A stretch of DNA of 64,000 nucleotides from JAJFKX01 sp965230265 (GTDB taxonomy: Bacteria; Pseudomonadota; Gammaproteobacteria; Xanthomonadales; Wenzhouxiangellaceae), in assembly GCA_965230265.1 (NCBI GenBank), contig OZ245999.1, forward strand, positions 186,001 to 250,000, given 5' to 3'. The notes under the pieces were generated by a model that did no database searches, was not told where the DNA came from, and saw only the letters and a program-made list of their open reading frames with translations. Shown in pieces: positions 50,770 to 60,276 of this stretch. Within the stretch, counting starts at the first letter, position 1; each line of letters opens with the position of its first letter. The position numbers and the translations under genes are program-made.

Positions 50770-51795
50770 ATGGCAATATTAAAGATGGAGCAAAAACATA
50801 TTAAACGCCGGTTGATACTCGGTTTGCTAATGGTGATTGCCACCGGGTTATCCATACAAACCGTATCTGCTGACAGTCTGTTCATTACAGAGCCAGAATT
50901 CGTACGCATCAGTAATGATGAAACAGGTGAGCCACGAGCATTGCAGGTTTCTATCGTTCGATACGCTGCTGCTGGCCAGAATAATTTTTATGTGGATTTG
51001 GTCAGTGCCGTGCATATTGGCGAAAAAAGTTATTATCAGCAGCTTAATCAGCGTTTTCAGGATTACGATGCAGTGCTGTTTGAGCTGGTTATACCCGAGG
51101 AAGAAAATCTGGAGCGTCTTACAAAAGGCGCCGATGAAACTGCAATTGATACTGCGCCAACCGATGGTGTGGCTGTTAATAACGATAAAAAAAGCAGCTC
51201 AAAAGTCACTGGGGATAACCGCAATAGCCAAGCTGACGGGATAGGCAGCAATATAGGCTTCAGTATGATTTCAACTTTTCAGGGATGGATGAAAAATGCC
51301 CTGGGTTTGAGCTTTCAATTGGAACAGGTGGATTATTCACAACCAAACCTGGTACATGCAGATATGACCACCGGTGAGTTCAGAGCCAGTATGCGTGATC
51401 GTGGTGAATCAGTATTCAGTACCTTTGTAAAAATGTGGCGGGCTGGGATGCGCGAAAGTATGTCCAGGCCGATTACAGGCAGTGAATTTGATTTGTTCAA
51501 GGCATTTTTTTCCAGCAATCGTGAGCTGGCCATGAAACAGGTCATGGCCAATGAGTTCATGAATATGGAGATGCTCGATAGCGCGTTATCTGAGGGCGAT
51601 GGCACGACACTGTTAACCGAGAGGAACAAAAAGGCCTTACAGATATTGGATCGGGAAATAGCCAATGGTCATCAGAAAATTGCTATTTTTTATGGTGCAG
51701 CGCACATGCCGGATATGGGTGAGCGTCTGATTAACGAATTTGAACTGCTGCCGACCCAAATTACCTGGGTAGATGCCTGGGACTTAACCGAGTAG
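50770..51795 (+). CDS. TraB/GumN-like (TIKI superfamily) secreted protein
   Basis: 341 residues from ATG 50770, with GGAA about 7 nt upstream. A signal peptide (RRLILGLLMVIATGLSIQTVSA) is followed by an N-terminal VDLVSAVHIGEKSYYQQLNQ and DAVLFELV and a C-terminal KIAIFYGAAHMPDMGERL. Paired xxxH/GxxH motifs with a Glu strand are typical of the TraB/PrgY/GumN/TIKI fold, some members of which are metalloproteases. Between the two is a low-complexity linker (NDKKSSSKVTGDNRNSQADG). Role unknown. Confidence 0.72.
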   Translation: MAILKMEQKHIKRRLILGLLMVIATGLSIQTVSADSLFITEPEFVRISNDETGEPRALQVSIVRYAAAGQNNFYVDLVSAVHIGEKSYYQQLNQRFQDYDAVLFELVIPEEENLERLTKGADETAIDTAPTDGVAVNNDKKSSSKVTGDNRNSQADGIGSNIGFSMISTFQGWMKNALGLSFQLEQVDYSQPNLVHADMTTGEFRASMRDRGESVFSTFVKMWRAGMRESMSRPITGSEFDLFKAFFSSNRELAMKQVMANEFMNMEMLDSALSEGDGTTLLTERNKKALQILDREIANGHQKIAIFYGAAHMPDMGERLINEFELLPTQITWVDAWDLTE

Positions 51796-52027
51796 TTTTC
51801 TTGATTTAAAGCGGTTTTAAGCACAAATCCTGGATACCGATTTAGCCTGGTCGGTGCCTGTTACCCGCCTGGCATTTGAACACTTGTCGCCGTGTTTCGT
51901 TATGGGAATATGCGTGACTTCTCTTACATAACCTCCCGCTATAACTGCATTCGCGATAGTTGTTTCCGTCCGTCATGTTGCATCCATAGGATGTAGTCAT
52001 CGATAAATAAGGTCATCGGGAATAACC
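51796..52027 (+). promoter_or_regulatory. Upstream region of cysJIH
   Basis: This 232-bp gap contains no gene. Near its middle are GTTAT (about 51899) and ATAAC (about 51928) half-sites and a TATAAC -10-like element further on, in keeping with LysR-type (CysB) control of the cys operon. No single site is convincing enough to fix exact limits. Confidence 0.3.
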
Positions 52028-53896
52028 ATGTCAGCCAATGCGAAAACCATGCAGCTTGCACCGCTCAGTGAAGAGCAAACACTCCAGTTACAGCAATTAA
52101 CCGATTCGCTTGATGTGCAGGCGCTGCATTGGCTGGCCGGTTATGCTGTGGGTCGAGCACATTCGTTGGATTTAGCTGACGATGCTCAGATTGGCTTACC
52201 GATTGCCCAACAGGCAGAATCAGCCAATCAGGCTGACCCTTCACAACAGCTCACCATTTTATATGCCAGCCAAACCGGCAATGGACAACAGCTCGCTGAA
52301 GGTTATGCAACCGATATGCAGGCAGCGGGCGTTAAAGTCTCGCTCAGCAATATGTTGGACTACAACGTTCGCCAATTAAAAGATGAACACAATTTATTGA
52401 TTGTAGCCAGCACTCACGGTGATGGAGATCCTCCGGATGATGCGGTGGATTTTATTGAGCAGCTGAATAGCAAAAAAGCCCCTAAATTAAAGCATTTAAA
52501 TTACTCTGTGCTGGCGCTGGGTGATTCCAGTTACCCAGATTTTTGCATCACAGGTCAACACATTGATACACGTTTGGCCGAATTAGGCGCTCAGCGCTTA
52601 GCAGACTGCGCACTGGCTGATTTGGATATTGAGACCGTCGCTGAGCCTTGGTGGAGCGATCTGCAAAGCCGCTTAAAAGACCGTTTGCTCAGTCAAGCTT
52701 CTGCAACCAACAGCAATGTTACGCCATTGCGTCGCAGTCAAGCAGCATCCATTTACAATCGCAAAAACCCTTATCAGGCAGAGTTGCTCACCAATCAGCC
52801 TATCACTGCCGGTAATACCGATAAGGATATCCGTCACATCGAATTGGATCTGGGTGAGTCTGGTTTACTTTATGAGCCAGGTGATGCCCTTGGCGTTTGG
52901 GCCACCAACCCGCAAGCCATTGTTGATGATGTATTGGCCGCAGCCAATTTATCGGGTGATCAAGCCGTTAGTATTGACGGTGATGAGCGTGCGTTGTCTG
53001 AATGGCTATCTGGTCAGCGTGAGATTACCTTGTTGTCCCGGCCGTTTTTGCAAACACATGCTGAACATGTCAAATCTAGCGATGATCGACAAACCATCGA
53101 AGCTTTGCTCACAGAACAGCAGCGTTCGCAATTATCCGATTTATTTGACTCGCATCAATTGGTGGATGTGCTGCACCGCTGGCCGGCTGACTGGTCTGCA
53201 GAAGCATTGGTCAATAATCTGCGTGCGTTAACACCACGAATGTATTCAATCGCCTCCAGCCAGGCGGTGACTGACGATGAAGTGCATACCACACTGGCGC
53301 GGGTTGCTTATGATGCGCATGGTATGCAGCACTGGGGGGCAGCTTCCAATTACCTGGCCAACCTAGATGCGGAACAACAAAACAGTGTCCCGGTATTTAT
53401 TGACAGCAACCCTCGCTTCCGCCTGCCAGAAGATACCGATCGCGACATCATTATGATTGGTCCGGGGACCGGTATTGCACCCTTCCGGGCCTTTGTACAG
53501 CACCGTGCGGCCACTCAATCTTCTGATATGGCGGCCGGGCGCAACTGGCTGTTTTTCGGCGCCCAGCATTTTAAATCCCAGTTTTTATATCAGCTGGAGT
53601 GGATGCGGGCGCTGAAAAGCAACCAATTGCAGCGGCTTGATTTGGCTTTTTCACGCGACCAGGCACAGAAAATTTATGTCCAGCATCGCATGCTTGAGCA
53701 AGGCAAAGCACTGTATGACTGGTTGGAAAACGGTGCGTACTTTTATGTTTGTGGTGATGCCAAATACATGGCCAAAGATGTGGATGCCGCACTGCACCAG
53801 ATTGTTATTGAGCACGGTGGTAAATCTGCCGATCAGGCCAGTGAGTATGTCCGCAACCTCTCCCGTGAAAAACGCTTGTTAAAGGATGTTTACTAA
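52028..53896 (+). CDS. cysJ: Assimilatory sulfite reductase (NADPH) flavoprotein alpha subunit
   Basis: 622 residues: an N-terminal tether, a flavodoxin domain (TILYASQTGNGQQLAEGYAT), an FAD domain (LTPRMYSIASSQ) and an NADPH domain (IMIGPGTGIAPFRAFVQHRA, then YVCGDAKYMAKDVDAALHQI) ending in the usual ...DVY. It passes electrons from NADPH through FAD and FMN to CysI. It is followed 3 nt later by cysI. Confidence 0.97.
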   Translation: MSANAKTMQLAPLSEEQTLQLQQLTDSLDVQALHWLAGYAVGRAHSLDLADDAQIGLPIAQQAESANQADPSQQLTILYASQTGNGQQLAEGYATDMQAAGVKVSLSNMLDYNVRQLKDEHNLLIVASTHGDGDPPDDAVDFIEQLNSKKAPKLKHLNYSVLALGDSSYPDFCITGQHIDTRLAELGAQRLADCALADLDIETVAEPWWSDLQSRLKDRLLSQASATNSNVTPLRRSQAASIYNRKNPYQAELLTNQPITAGNTDKDIRHIELDLGESGLLYEPGDALGVWATNPQAIVDDVLAAANLSGDQAVSIDGDERALSEWLSGQREITLLSRPFLQTHAEHVKSSDDRQTIEALLTEQQRSQLSDLFDSHQLVDVLHRWPADWSAEALVNNLRALTPRMYSIASSQAVTDDEVHTTLARVAYDAHGMQHWGAASNYLANLDAEQQNSVPVFIDSNPRFRLPEDTDRDIIMIGPGTGIAPFRAFVQHRAATQSSDMAAGRNWLFFGAQHFKSQFLYQLEWMRALKSNQLQRLDLAFSRDQAQKIYVQHRMLEQGKALYDWLENGAYFYVCGDAKYMAKDVDAALHQIVIEHGGKSADQASEYVRNLSREKRLLKDVY

Positions 53897-53899
53897 GTC

Positions 53900-55591
53900 A
53901 TGAGCGAACAAGCACTATCAGATGTGGAACGCATCAAAACCGCCAGCCGGTTACTGCGTGGCACGCTGGAAGACAGTCTGGCTGATAACGTTACCGGCGC
54001 TATCAGTGATGATGACACCCAACTGATTAAATTCCATGGCAGCTACCAGCAAGATGACCGTGACGTGCGCGATGAGCGCCGCAGACGCAAGTTGGAACCT
54101 GACTATCAGTTCATGCTGCGTACCCGCTTACCCGGAGGCATCTGCACAGCGCAGCAATGGCTAAAATTAGACCAAATCGCCCAGCAGTATGCCAACAACA
54201 GTCTGCGGATTACCACCCGCCAGGCGTTTCAGGTGCATGGTGTGATCAAGTGGAACTTAAAAGCGGTAATTCAGCAAATGGATCAGGTTATGCTGGATAC
54301 TTTCGCTGCCTGTGGTGATGTCAATCGCAATGTGATGTGTGCGGTGAACCCTTATCAGGGCGAGCTGTATCAACAGGTGGCCGAAATGGCTGATAAGTTA
54401 TCGATGCATTTATTGCCGAAGACCGGTGCTTATCACGAAATCTGGCTGGATGGTAAAAAGCTTGACAGTCAAAGCGATGAGCAAGAGCCCATTTATGGTG
54501 AAACCTACCTGCCGCGTAAATTCAAAACCGCTATCGCCATGCCACCGGTCAATGATGTCGATGTATTTGCCCACGATCTGGGTTATATCGCCATTGTCGA
54601 GAACAATCAGATTGTCGGTTATAACGTGACAGTAGGCGGTGGTATGGGGGTGACCTATGCCATGCCGGAAACTTATCCGCGTCTGGCCAATGTGATCGGT
54701 TTTGTTGCGCCTGATCAAGTATTGGATGTTGCTGCTGCTGTGGTGACAACACAGCGCGATTTTGGTAACCGTGCCGATCGCAGACTGGCTCGACTTAAAT
54801 ACACCATCGATCGCATGGGACTGGAGGCGTTTGTGAATGAGGTGCAACAACGCAGCGGTGTGGCTTTGCAGCCACAGCGTGAATTCACATTCACTCAGAC
54901 CGGCGATCAGCCTGGCTGGACACGAGGTGATAACGGTTTATGGCATCTGACATTGCAAATTCCATCAGGTCGTATCAAAGACAGCGACACACAACAAGCA
55001 CTGACAGCATTGCGTGAAATTGCCAGTTCGCTGGTTAATATAGAAGATGCCGGTTTTATTCTGACACCCAACCAGAACCTGGTGATTGCCAACCTTCCCG
55101 AAGAATGTCGTGCGCCGATGGACCAATTGCTTACAGATCATGGCTTAACAAGTTTCTATCGGCCCAGTGTTTTACGACAGCATGCTCTGGCCTGTGTGGC
55201 TTTTCCGACCTGCAGCCAGGCAATGGCAGAAGCCGAGCGTTATATGCCTGCTTTTCTGGATCGCTTTGATGCCATGCTGACAGATTTGAATCTTCAGGAT
55301 CAACCGATTGTATTACGCATGACCGGTTGTCCCAACGGTTGCGCCCGCCCGTATATGTCCGAAATTGGGTTAACCGGTAAAGCACCGGGCCGTTATAACC
55401 TGTATCTGGGCGGTGGTTTTGAAGGTCAGCGCCTGAATCAGCTTTATCGTGAGAACATCGACGAGGATACTATCTTCGAGGAACTGCAGATTTTATTGAC
55501 ACAGTATGCCGAGCAGCGTGAAGCCAACGAATACTTTGGCGATTTTCTGCACCGCATGAGTTTGCTGCCTGCTGAGGAGAAAGCCGCGTGA
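53900..55591 (+). CDS. cysI: Assimilatory sulfite reductase hemoprotein beta subunit
   Basis: 563 residues. The [4Fe-4S]-sirohaem ligands are Cys432, Cys438 (CVAFPTC), Cys477 and Cys481 (GCPNGC), at nearly the same positions as in E. coli. The substrate-binding Arg/Lys-rich segments (YQFMLRTRLPGG, RITTRQAFQVHG) are present. It reduces sulfite to sulfide with six electrons. It overlaps cysH by 4 nt. Confidence 0.98.
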   Translation: MSEQALSDVERIKTASRLLRGTLEDSLADNVTGAISDDDTQLIKFHGSYQQDDRDVRDERRRRKLEPDYQFMLRTRLPGGICTAQQWLKLDQIAQQYANNSLRITTRQAFQVHGVIKWNLKAVIQQMDQVMLDTFAACGDVNRNVMCAVNPYQGELYQQVAEMADKLSMHLLPKTGAYHEIWLDGKKLDSQSDEQEPIYGETYLPRKFKTAIAMPPVNDVDVFAHDLGYIAIVENNQIVGYNVTVGGGMGVTYAMPETYPRLANVIGFVAPDQVLDVAAAVVTTQRDFGNRADRRLARLKYTIDRMGLEAFVNEVQQRSGVALQPQREFTFTQTGDQPGWTRGDNGLWHLTLQIPSGRIKDSDTQQALTALREIASSLVNIEDAGFILTPNQNLVIANLPEECRAPMDQLLTDHGLTSFYRPSVLRQHALACVAFPTCSQAMAEAERYMPAFLDRFDAMLTDLNLQDQPIVLRMTGCPNGCARPYMSEIGLTGKAPGRYNLYLGGGFEGQRLNQLYRENIDEDTIFEELQILLTQYAEQREANEYFGDFLHRMSLLPAEEKAA

Positions 55592-56385
55592 GCATCCACA
55601 GCAGTGCCTGTCGCAAAGATGAGCTGGAATTTGATGTCAATATGGATGTGATTGACCCTTCGACCACTCATTTTTCCAAAGTCCCTTCGGTTGAAGGTAT
55701 TAAAGCCACATTCTTGGACCTCAGCGCTGAGCAGCGCGTACGCTGGGCAATAAAACATTTGCCGGGGCGCCCTGTGCTCAGCTCCAGCTTTGGTGCGCAA
55801 TCGGCAGTGATGTTGCACCTGCTGACGACAATCGAACCGGATATTCCGGTGATATTGATTGATACCGGTTATCTGTTCCCGGAAACCTATCAGTTTATCG
55901 ATCAATTGTATGATCGCTTGCACTTAAATCTGAAAGTCTTTCGCAGTGATATCAGCCCTGGCTGGCAACAGGCCCGTTATGGCAAATTATGGGAAAAAGG
56001 GGCCAATGGCTTAAACCATTACAACCGCATCAACAAAGTCGAGCCCATGCGTCGTGCATTAAAGACACTGCAGGCCGGTACTTGGTTTTCGGGCTTGCGT
56101 CGCAATCAATCTTCAAGTCGTGCCAATACAGCGTTTATCGAGCAGCGCCCCGCAAAAGAAGGTTTGCAATCGATCTGGAAGGTACATCCATTGGCCGATT
56201 GGACTGATCGTGATGTTGGACTGTACTTAAAACAACACGAGCTGCCTTATCACCCTTTATGGGATCAAGGCTATGTATCCATTGGCGATACCCACACCAC
56301 CACCAGATTGGGCGATGGAATGAGTGCTGAGGAAACCCGCTTTTTTGGTATGCAAAGAGAGTGTGGAATACATACAGAGATATAG
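55588..56385 (+). CDS. cysH: Phosphoadenylyl-sulfate (PAPS) reductase
   Basis: 265 residues from a GTG (GTGA overlap with cysI). Seen: PVLSSSFGAQSAVMLHLLTT (PP-loop), DTGYLFPETYQFID, TWFSGLRRNQSSSR, and the C-terminal catalytic Cys in QRECGIHTE. The extra Cys pairs of the Fe-S APS reductases are missing, so it is the thioredoxin-dependent PAPS type. It ends 10 nt from the convergent cysB. Confidence 0.96.
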   Translation: MSIHSSACRKDELEFDVNMDVIDPSTTHFSKVPSVEGIKATFLDLSAEQRVRWAIKHLPGRPVLSSSFGAQSAVMLHLLTTIEPDIPVILIDTGYLFPETYQFIDQLYDRLHLNLKVFRSDISPGWQQARYGKLWEKGANGLNHYNRINKVEPMRRALKTLQAGTWFSGLRRNQSSSRANTAFIEQRPAKEGLQSIWKVHPLADWTDRDVGLYLKQHELPYHPLWDQGYVSIGDTHTTTRLGDGMSAEETRFFGMQRECGIHTEI

Positions 56386-56395
56386 AAATATCAAA

Positions 56396-57400
56396 TTAGT
56401 GGGTATTCTCTGATTCCGGGCAATAGCTTCCATGCAAATCCCGCCAATGTACAGGTTCTGGAAATTGGTCAGGCTCGTCTGGGTTTAGCATTCTTGGCAA
56501 TTTTTTGCGCTCCAGCTGCGGTGCCAGTGCGCTGATAAATGCCAGGGAAAAGTCACGCAGTAATCGGTCGGGTCGTACCAGTATCCAGGTTGTGCAGGTG
56601 GGCAATAGCTGATCGATACAGCGCAATTCCAGGTCTGCCTGATCTTCCGGCAAAATCGCCATCTCAGCCAGAATGCCCACGCCCAGACCGGCACGCACAT
56701 AGGTTTTGATTAAGTCAGCATCACGTGCTGTGCAGGAGATTCTCGGTGAAAGGTCGACAGCAGCGAATGAGCGTCGCAGTGATGAGTCTGGAGACAGAGC
56801 TGATTCATAACTGACCAGTGGGTACTCGGCCAGCTGTTGCAATGTGATCTCATTGCCTACCTTACTCAGTGGATGCTCTTTGGGCATCATGATAATTCGT
56901 TCCCAATTAAACAGTGGAACTGCAATAAAATTGGGCGGTGGATTGCTGGTACCACTGATAATGGCCAGGTCAATATCATCGCGGTGCAGCAATTCCAGTA
57001 ACTCCGAATCACCACCAGGCATTAGGTGAATATTTACATCAGGAAACTCTTCTTTGAGTTTGGCGATGGCCTGCGGAATCACAAAGCGTGCCTGGGTGTG
57101 TGTGGTGGCAATGCGCAGTTCGCCGCTGGCTTCATGACGCAGGTTTTCTGCCAATGCACGAATACTTTCTGTTTCGCTGATGATTTTACGTGCCCGCTCA
57201 ATCACCAGCGCCCCGGCCGGGGTAACCGCTTCCAGGCTGCGGCCACTGCGAGAAAACATTTGCAGGCCCAGTTCGTCTTCCAGCTGTCGCAGTTGTTTGG
57301 ACAAACCAGGTTGGGTTGCGAATACACGCTCGGCGGCCTGGGTTATGTTTAATCCGGAATCGGCAATCGCTACCAGATAGCGCAGTTGAGTAATCGTCAT
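56396..57400 (-). CDS. cysB: LysR-type transcriptional regulator CysB
   Basis: 334 residues. The N-terminal winged helix (MTITQLRYLVAIADSGLNIT then QAAERVFATQPGLSKQLRQL) matches CysB/Cbl closely, and the effector domain has the CysB TTHTQARFVIPQAIAKLKEE and ISGTSNPPPNF segments. CysB activates sulfur assimilation genes on O/N-acetylserine binding. It lies between cysJIH (convergent) and cysG (divergent), its likely targets. The C-terminal tail is somewhat longer than in E. coli. Confidence 0.93.
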   Translation of the reverse strand: MTITQLRYLVAIADSGLNITQAAERVFATQPGLSKQLRQLEDELGLQMFSRSGRSLEAVTPAGALVIERARKIISETESIRALAENLRHEASGELRIATTHTQARFVIPQAIAKLKEEFPDVNIHLMPGGDSELLELLHRDDIDLAIISGTSNPPPNFIAVPLFNWERIIMMPKEHPLSKVGNEITLQQLAEYPLVSYESALSPDSSLRRSFAAVDLSPRISCTARDADLIKTYVRAGLGVGILAEMAILPEDQADLELRCIDQLLPTCTTWILVRPDRLLRDFSLAFISALAPQLERKKLPRMLNPDEPDQFPEPVHWRDLHGSYCPESENTH

Positions 57401-57487
57401 ACTCGATCCATCAAATTCATTAGGTTAATGGGTTGCTAAGAATAAATCGTTATAGTCTTAAGAACCACAATATGCTTTATGGCTGAC

Positions 57488-57502
57488 ATAACGTTTGGTT
57501 AT
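57488..57502. promoter_or_regulatory. Candidate LysR-type (CysB) operator between cysB and cysG
   Basis: ATAAC-GTTTG-GTTAT is an inverted repeat with the T-N11-A pattern of LysR-family sites. It lies in the 158-bp divergent gap, 56 bp upstream of cysG. CysB binding is inference from location. Confidence 0.45.
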
Positions 57503-57558
57503 AAGCAGGCAAATGATACTCATTTTTCAATCGATCTGTATAGCTCTACCTTGTTGTC

Positions 57559-59100
57559 ATGGCAGAACTTTACCCACAACAGCCAGTAGTTCCCGAGCGC
57601 CCGATGAACGCCTCGAACAGACTGTATCCACTATACGCTGACCTGCGTGAACGTCAGGTGCTGGTGATTGGTGGTGGTTCTGTGGCCGAGCGCAAAATTG
57701 AAGCATTGTTGGACACGGGCGCTGATATTCGAGTCTTGGCGGATCAATTCACTGCTGCCATTCAAAAGTGGCAAGCCTGTGGTCGGCTTAAGGCCAAACA
57801 GCAGTTATTGCAGTTGCAGGGTCTCTCCGGGTGGTTGAGCCGGTGGCAATTGCGTCAGGCTGTTAAGCGGGCATGGATAGTGATTGCTGCCAGTGACGAC
57901 CACCTGCTCAATACTTATATTGCCAGTCTGGGCAAACACTACAGAGTGTTGACCAATGTAGTGGATGATCTGCAGCTAACGCAATTTCATGTGCCCGCGG
58001 TATTGCAGCGCGGGCCCATGCAGGCCGCGATTTCCAGTGCCGGTGTAGCACCTGCGCTGGCCAGACGCCTGCGGGCCCAAATGGAGACATTGCTGGATGA
58101 GGCAACAGGTGAGATGGCGGCAATGCTTGCTGCATGGCGCAATCAAATTAAGCAAGGCATTGCTGATGTTTCAATGCGCAGACACTGGTACGACGAACTG
58201 TTGGATGGTGAGTTTGCAGAGCTGGTAAAAACCAATCAGCTTGATAAGGCTGAGCGTTATCTTTCACAGGCGCTATTGAGTGCTCGCAATGCATCGATTC
58301 AAAAGTCGGTGGGTAAAGTCATATTGGTTGGTGCCGGGCCAGGCGATCCAGGCTTGCTGACCATTCAGGCACTGCGTGAGTTGCAGCAGGCAGACGTTAT
58401 CGTTCACGATCGTCTGGTCAGTCAGGAGGTTTTGAACCTTGCCCGCCGCGATGCTGAACGGATACTGGTCGCCAAGCGTGCTGGCAAACACGACACCACA
58501 CAAAATCAGATTCATGAGATTTTGATTCGTGAGGCCAGGCAGGGTAAGCGTGTAGTTCGTCTTAAAGGTGGCGATCCATTTGTGTTTGGACGCGGTGGTG
58601 AAGAGCTGCAAATACTGCAGCAGCACAATATTGATTTTGCTGTGGTACCCGGGGTGTCTGCGGCGATGGCCTGCGGAGCCTATGCAGGGGTGCCGTTAAC
58701 CCATCGTGATTATGCCCAATCGGTTAGGCTGGTGACAGCTCACTGCCAGAGCTCGATGGACAAGTTAGATTGGGCTGCGTTGGCTGAGGACAGTCAGACG
58801 CTGGCGGTTTATATGGGTGTCGGTCAACTTGAGCTGCTGCGCGAACGCCTGCTGGAATATCAGCGTGCAGCGGACACGCCTTTTGCATTGATTGAAAACG
58901 GCACTCGCTCCAATCAGCGCGTGATTACCGGTCAGTTGGAAGATTTACCGGAAATTGCTCGTCAACACAAGGTACAGTCGCCGGCCATGCTATTGTTGGG
59001 ACAGGTGGCGGGTCTGGCAGCTCAGCTGCATTGGTATGGTGCTGAACCGGTCATCGGTTCTGAATCAATACCTAGAGTCAATTTGCGGAACGTAGCGTAA
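57559..59100 (+). CDS. cysG: Siroheme synthase CysG (trifunctional)
   Basis: 513 residues. The N-terminal dehydrogenase/ferrochelatase half (LRERQVLVIGGGSVAERKIE, AISSAGVAPALARRLRAQME) is fused to the uroporphyrinogen-III methyltransferase (VGAGPGDPGLLTIQALRELQ, RLKGGDPFVFGRGGEELQIL, YMGVGQLELL). It makes the sirohaem needed by CysI. An internal ATG at 57604 would give an N-terminus nearer to homologues. The segment around residues 80-100 (LLQLQGLSGWLSRWQLRQAV) looks inserted. Confidence 0.95.
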   Translation: MAELYPQQPVVPERPMNASNRLYPLYADLRERQVLVIGGGSVAERKIEALLDTGADIRVLADQFTAAIQKWQACGRLKAKQQLLQLQGLSGWLSRWQLRQAVKRAWIVIAASDDHLLNTYIASLGKHYRVLTNVVDDLQLTQFHVPAVLQRGPMQAAISSAGVAPALARRLRAQMETLLDEATGEMAAMLAAWRNQIKQGIADVSMRRHWYDELLDGEFAELVKTNQLDKAERYLSQALLSARNASIQKSVGKVILVGAGPGDPGLLTIQALRELQQADVIVHDRLVSQEVLNLARRDAERILVAKRAGKHDTTQNQIHEILIREARQGKRVVRLKGGDPFVFGRGGEELQILQQHNIDFAVVPGVSAAMACGAYAGVPLTHRDYAQSVRLVTAHCQSSMDKLDWAALAEDSQTLAVYMGVGQLELLRERLLEYQRAADTPFALIENGTRSNQRVITGQLEDLPEIARQHKVQSPAMLLLGQVAGLAAQLHWYGAEPVIGSESIPRVNLRNVA

Positions 59101-59203
59101 TATAATGAAGTCGAATGGTTAACCGGGCTGGCTTGTATGTATCGCCAATAACCACAACATCTTGCCAGATGTTACTCAATTGAGTGTATCAAGCGCGTAT
59201 TAA

Positions 59204-59791
59204 ATGGCAAAAACAATGCAATCTGAATATCTCAACCAACGGTTTTTAATCGCCATGCCCGGTTTGGAGGACCCTAACTTCAAGCGTGGGGTAACGTTAG
59301 TGTGTCAGCACAATGAAGATGGCGCACTGGGGATCAATATTAACCAGCCATCCGACATGCAACTGCAGGACATTTTCTCGCAAATGCAGATCGAGTGTGA
59401 CAACCAGGATATTGCCAAATCTCTGGTGTTATTTGGTGGGCCAGTGCAGCCAGAGCGCGGTTTCGTTTTGCATGACGGCCACCCTGATGGCCCCGAGACT
59501 GAGTGGGAATCAAGCATACGTTTGACTGAGGGTCTGTTTTTAACCACCTCGCGCGATGTGCTGGTTGATCTCGCTAAAGGTGATGGTCCCAATAATTTTT
59601 TAATTGCACTGGGCTATGCCAGTTGGGGCGCGGGCCAGTTGGAAGAGGAAATGCGCGAAAATGCCTGGCTAAATGCAGATGCAGACAAGGCCATCATTTT
59701 TCATGCCCCACTGGGCCAACGCTGGAAACGGGCTTTGGATAGTATGGGCATTAACCTGGACCAGCTCAGCATGACGGGTGGGCATGCCTGA
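59204..59791 (+). CDS. YqgE/AlgH family protein (UPF0301)
   Basis: 195 residues with all the family landmarks: LIAMPGLEDPNFKRGVTLVC, ALGININQPSDMQLQDIF, FGGPVQPERGFVLHD, ALGYASWGAGQLEEEMRENA and a conserved end. Molecular function is not established. It precedes ruvX, the usual arrangement. Confidence 0.95.
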   Translation: MAKTMQSEYLNQRFLIAMPGLEDPNFKRGVTLVCQHNEDGALGININQPSDMQLQDIFSQMQIECDNQDIAKSLVLFGGPVQPERGFVLHDGHPDGPETEWESSIRLTEGLFLTTSRDVLVDLAKGDGPNNFLIALGYASWGAGQLEEEMRENAWLNADADKAIIFHAPLGQRWKRALDSMGINLDQLSMTGGHA

Positions 59792-59833
59792 AGCATCAAT
59801 GCTTCTTAAGCATTCACGATTTATAATTCATCA

Positions 59834-60271
59834 ATGAGTCATACAGATACTTGGCTGGCGTTGGACTATGGCAACGCACGAATCGGCGTGGCTATTGGCC
59901 AGGCATTGACGCGTCAGGCCCGCCCATTGGCAGTCGTGCGTTGCAATAATGGTGAGCCTGATTGGCATGCTCTGGACCAATTGATTCAGGAGTGGCGGCC
60001 CAGCGTCATTGTCGTTGGTAAGCCAGCACATGCCGATGGTCGTGCATCAGCAATGACCAAAGCAGCAGAACTGTTCTCAGTCCAGCTATCAACGCGGTAT
60101 GATATAGCAATACAAATGCATGATGAGCGCCTGACCTCCAAGCTTGCGGAAGCACAATTCGCTGAAGCCCGCAAACAAGGCAGGGCCAGAGCCAAAGATG
60201 CCAGACAACTGGATGCAGTGGCTGCCTGTATTATTCTTGAATCCTGGATTAGTGAGCAACAGTACAACTGA
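59834..60271 (+). CDS. ruvX: Holliday junction resolvase-like protein RuvX/YqgF (pre-16S rRNA nuclease)
   Basis: 145 residues with an RNase H-like fold: LALDYGNARIGVAIGQ (first Asp), VIVVGKPAHADGRASAMTKA, HDERLTSKLAE (Glu in the DERLTS motif) and KDARQLDAVAACIILESWI (last Asp). Members take part in 16S rRNA 5' maturation. It lies 5 nt before pyrB, with no pyrR between. Confidence 0.94.
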   Translation: MSHTDTWLALDYGNARIGVAIGQALTRQARPLAVVRCNNGEPDWHALDQLIQEWRPSVIVVGKPAHADGRASAMTKAAELFSVQLSTRYDIAIQMHDERLTSKLAEAQFAEARKQGRARAKDARQLDAVAACIILESWISEQQYN

Positions 60272-60276
60272 ACCCT

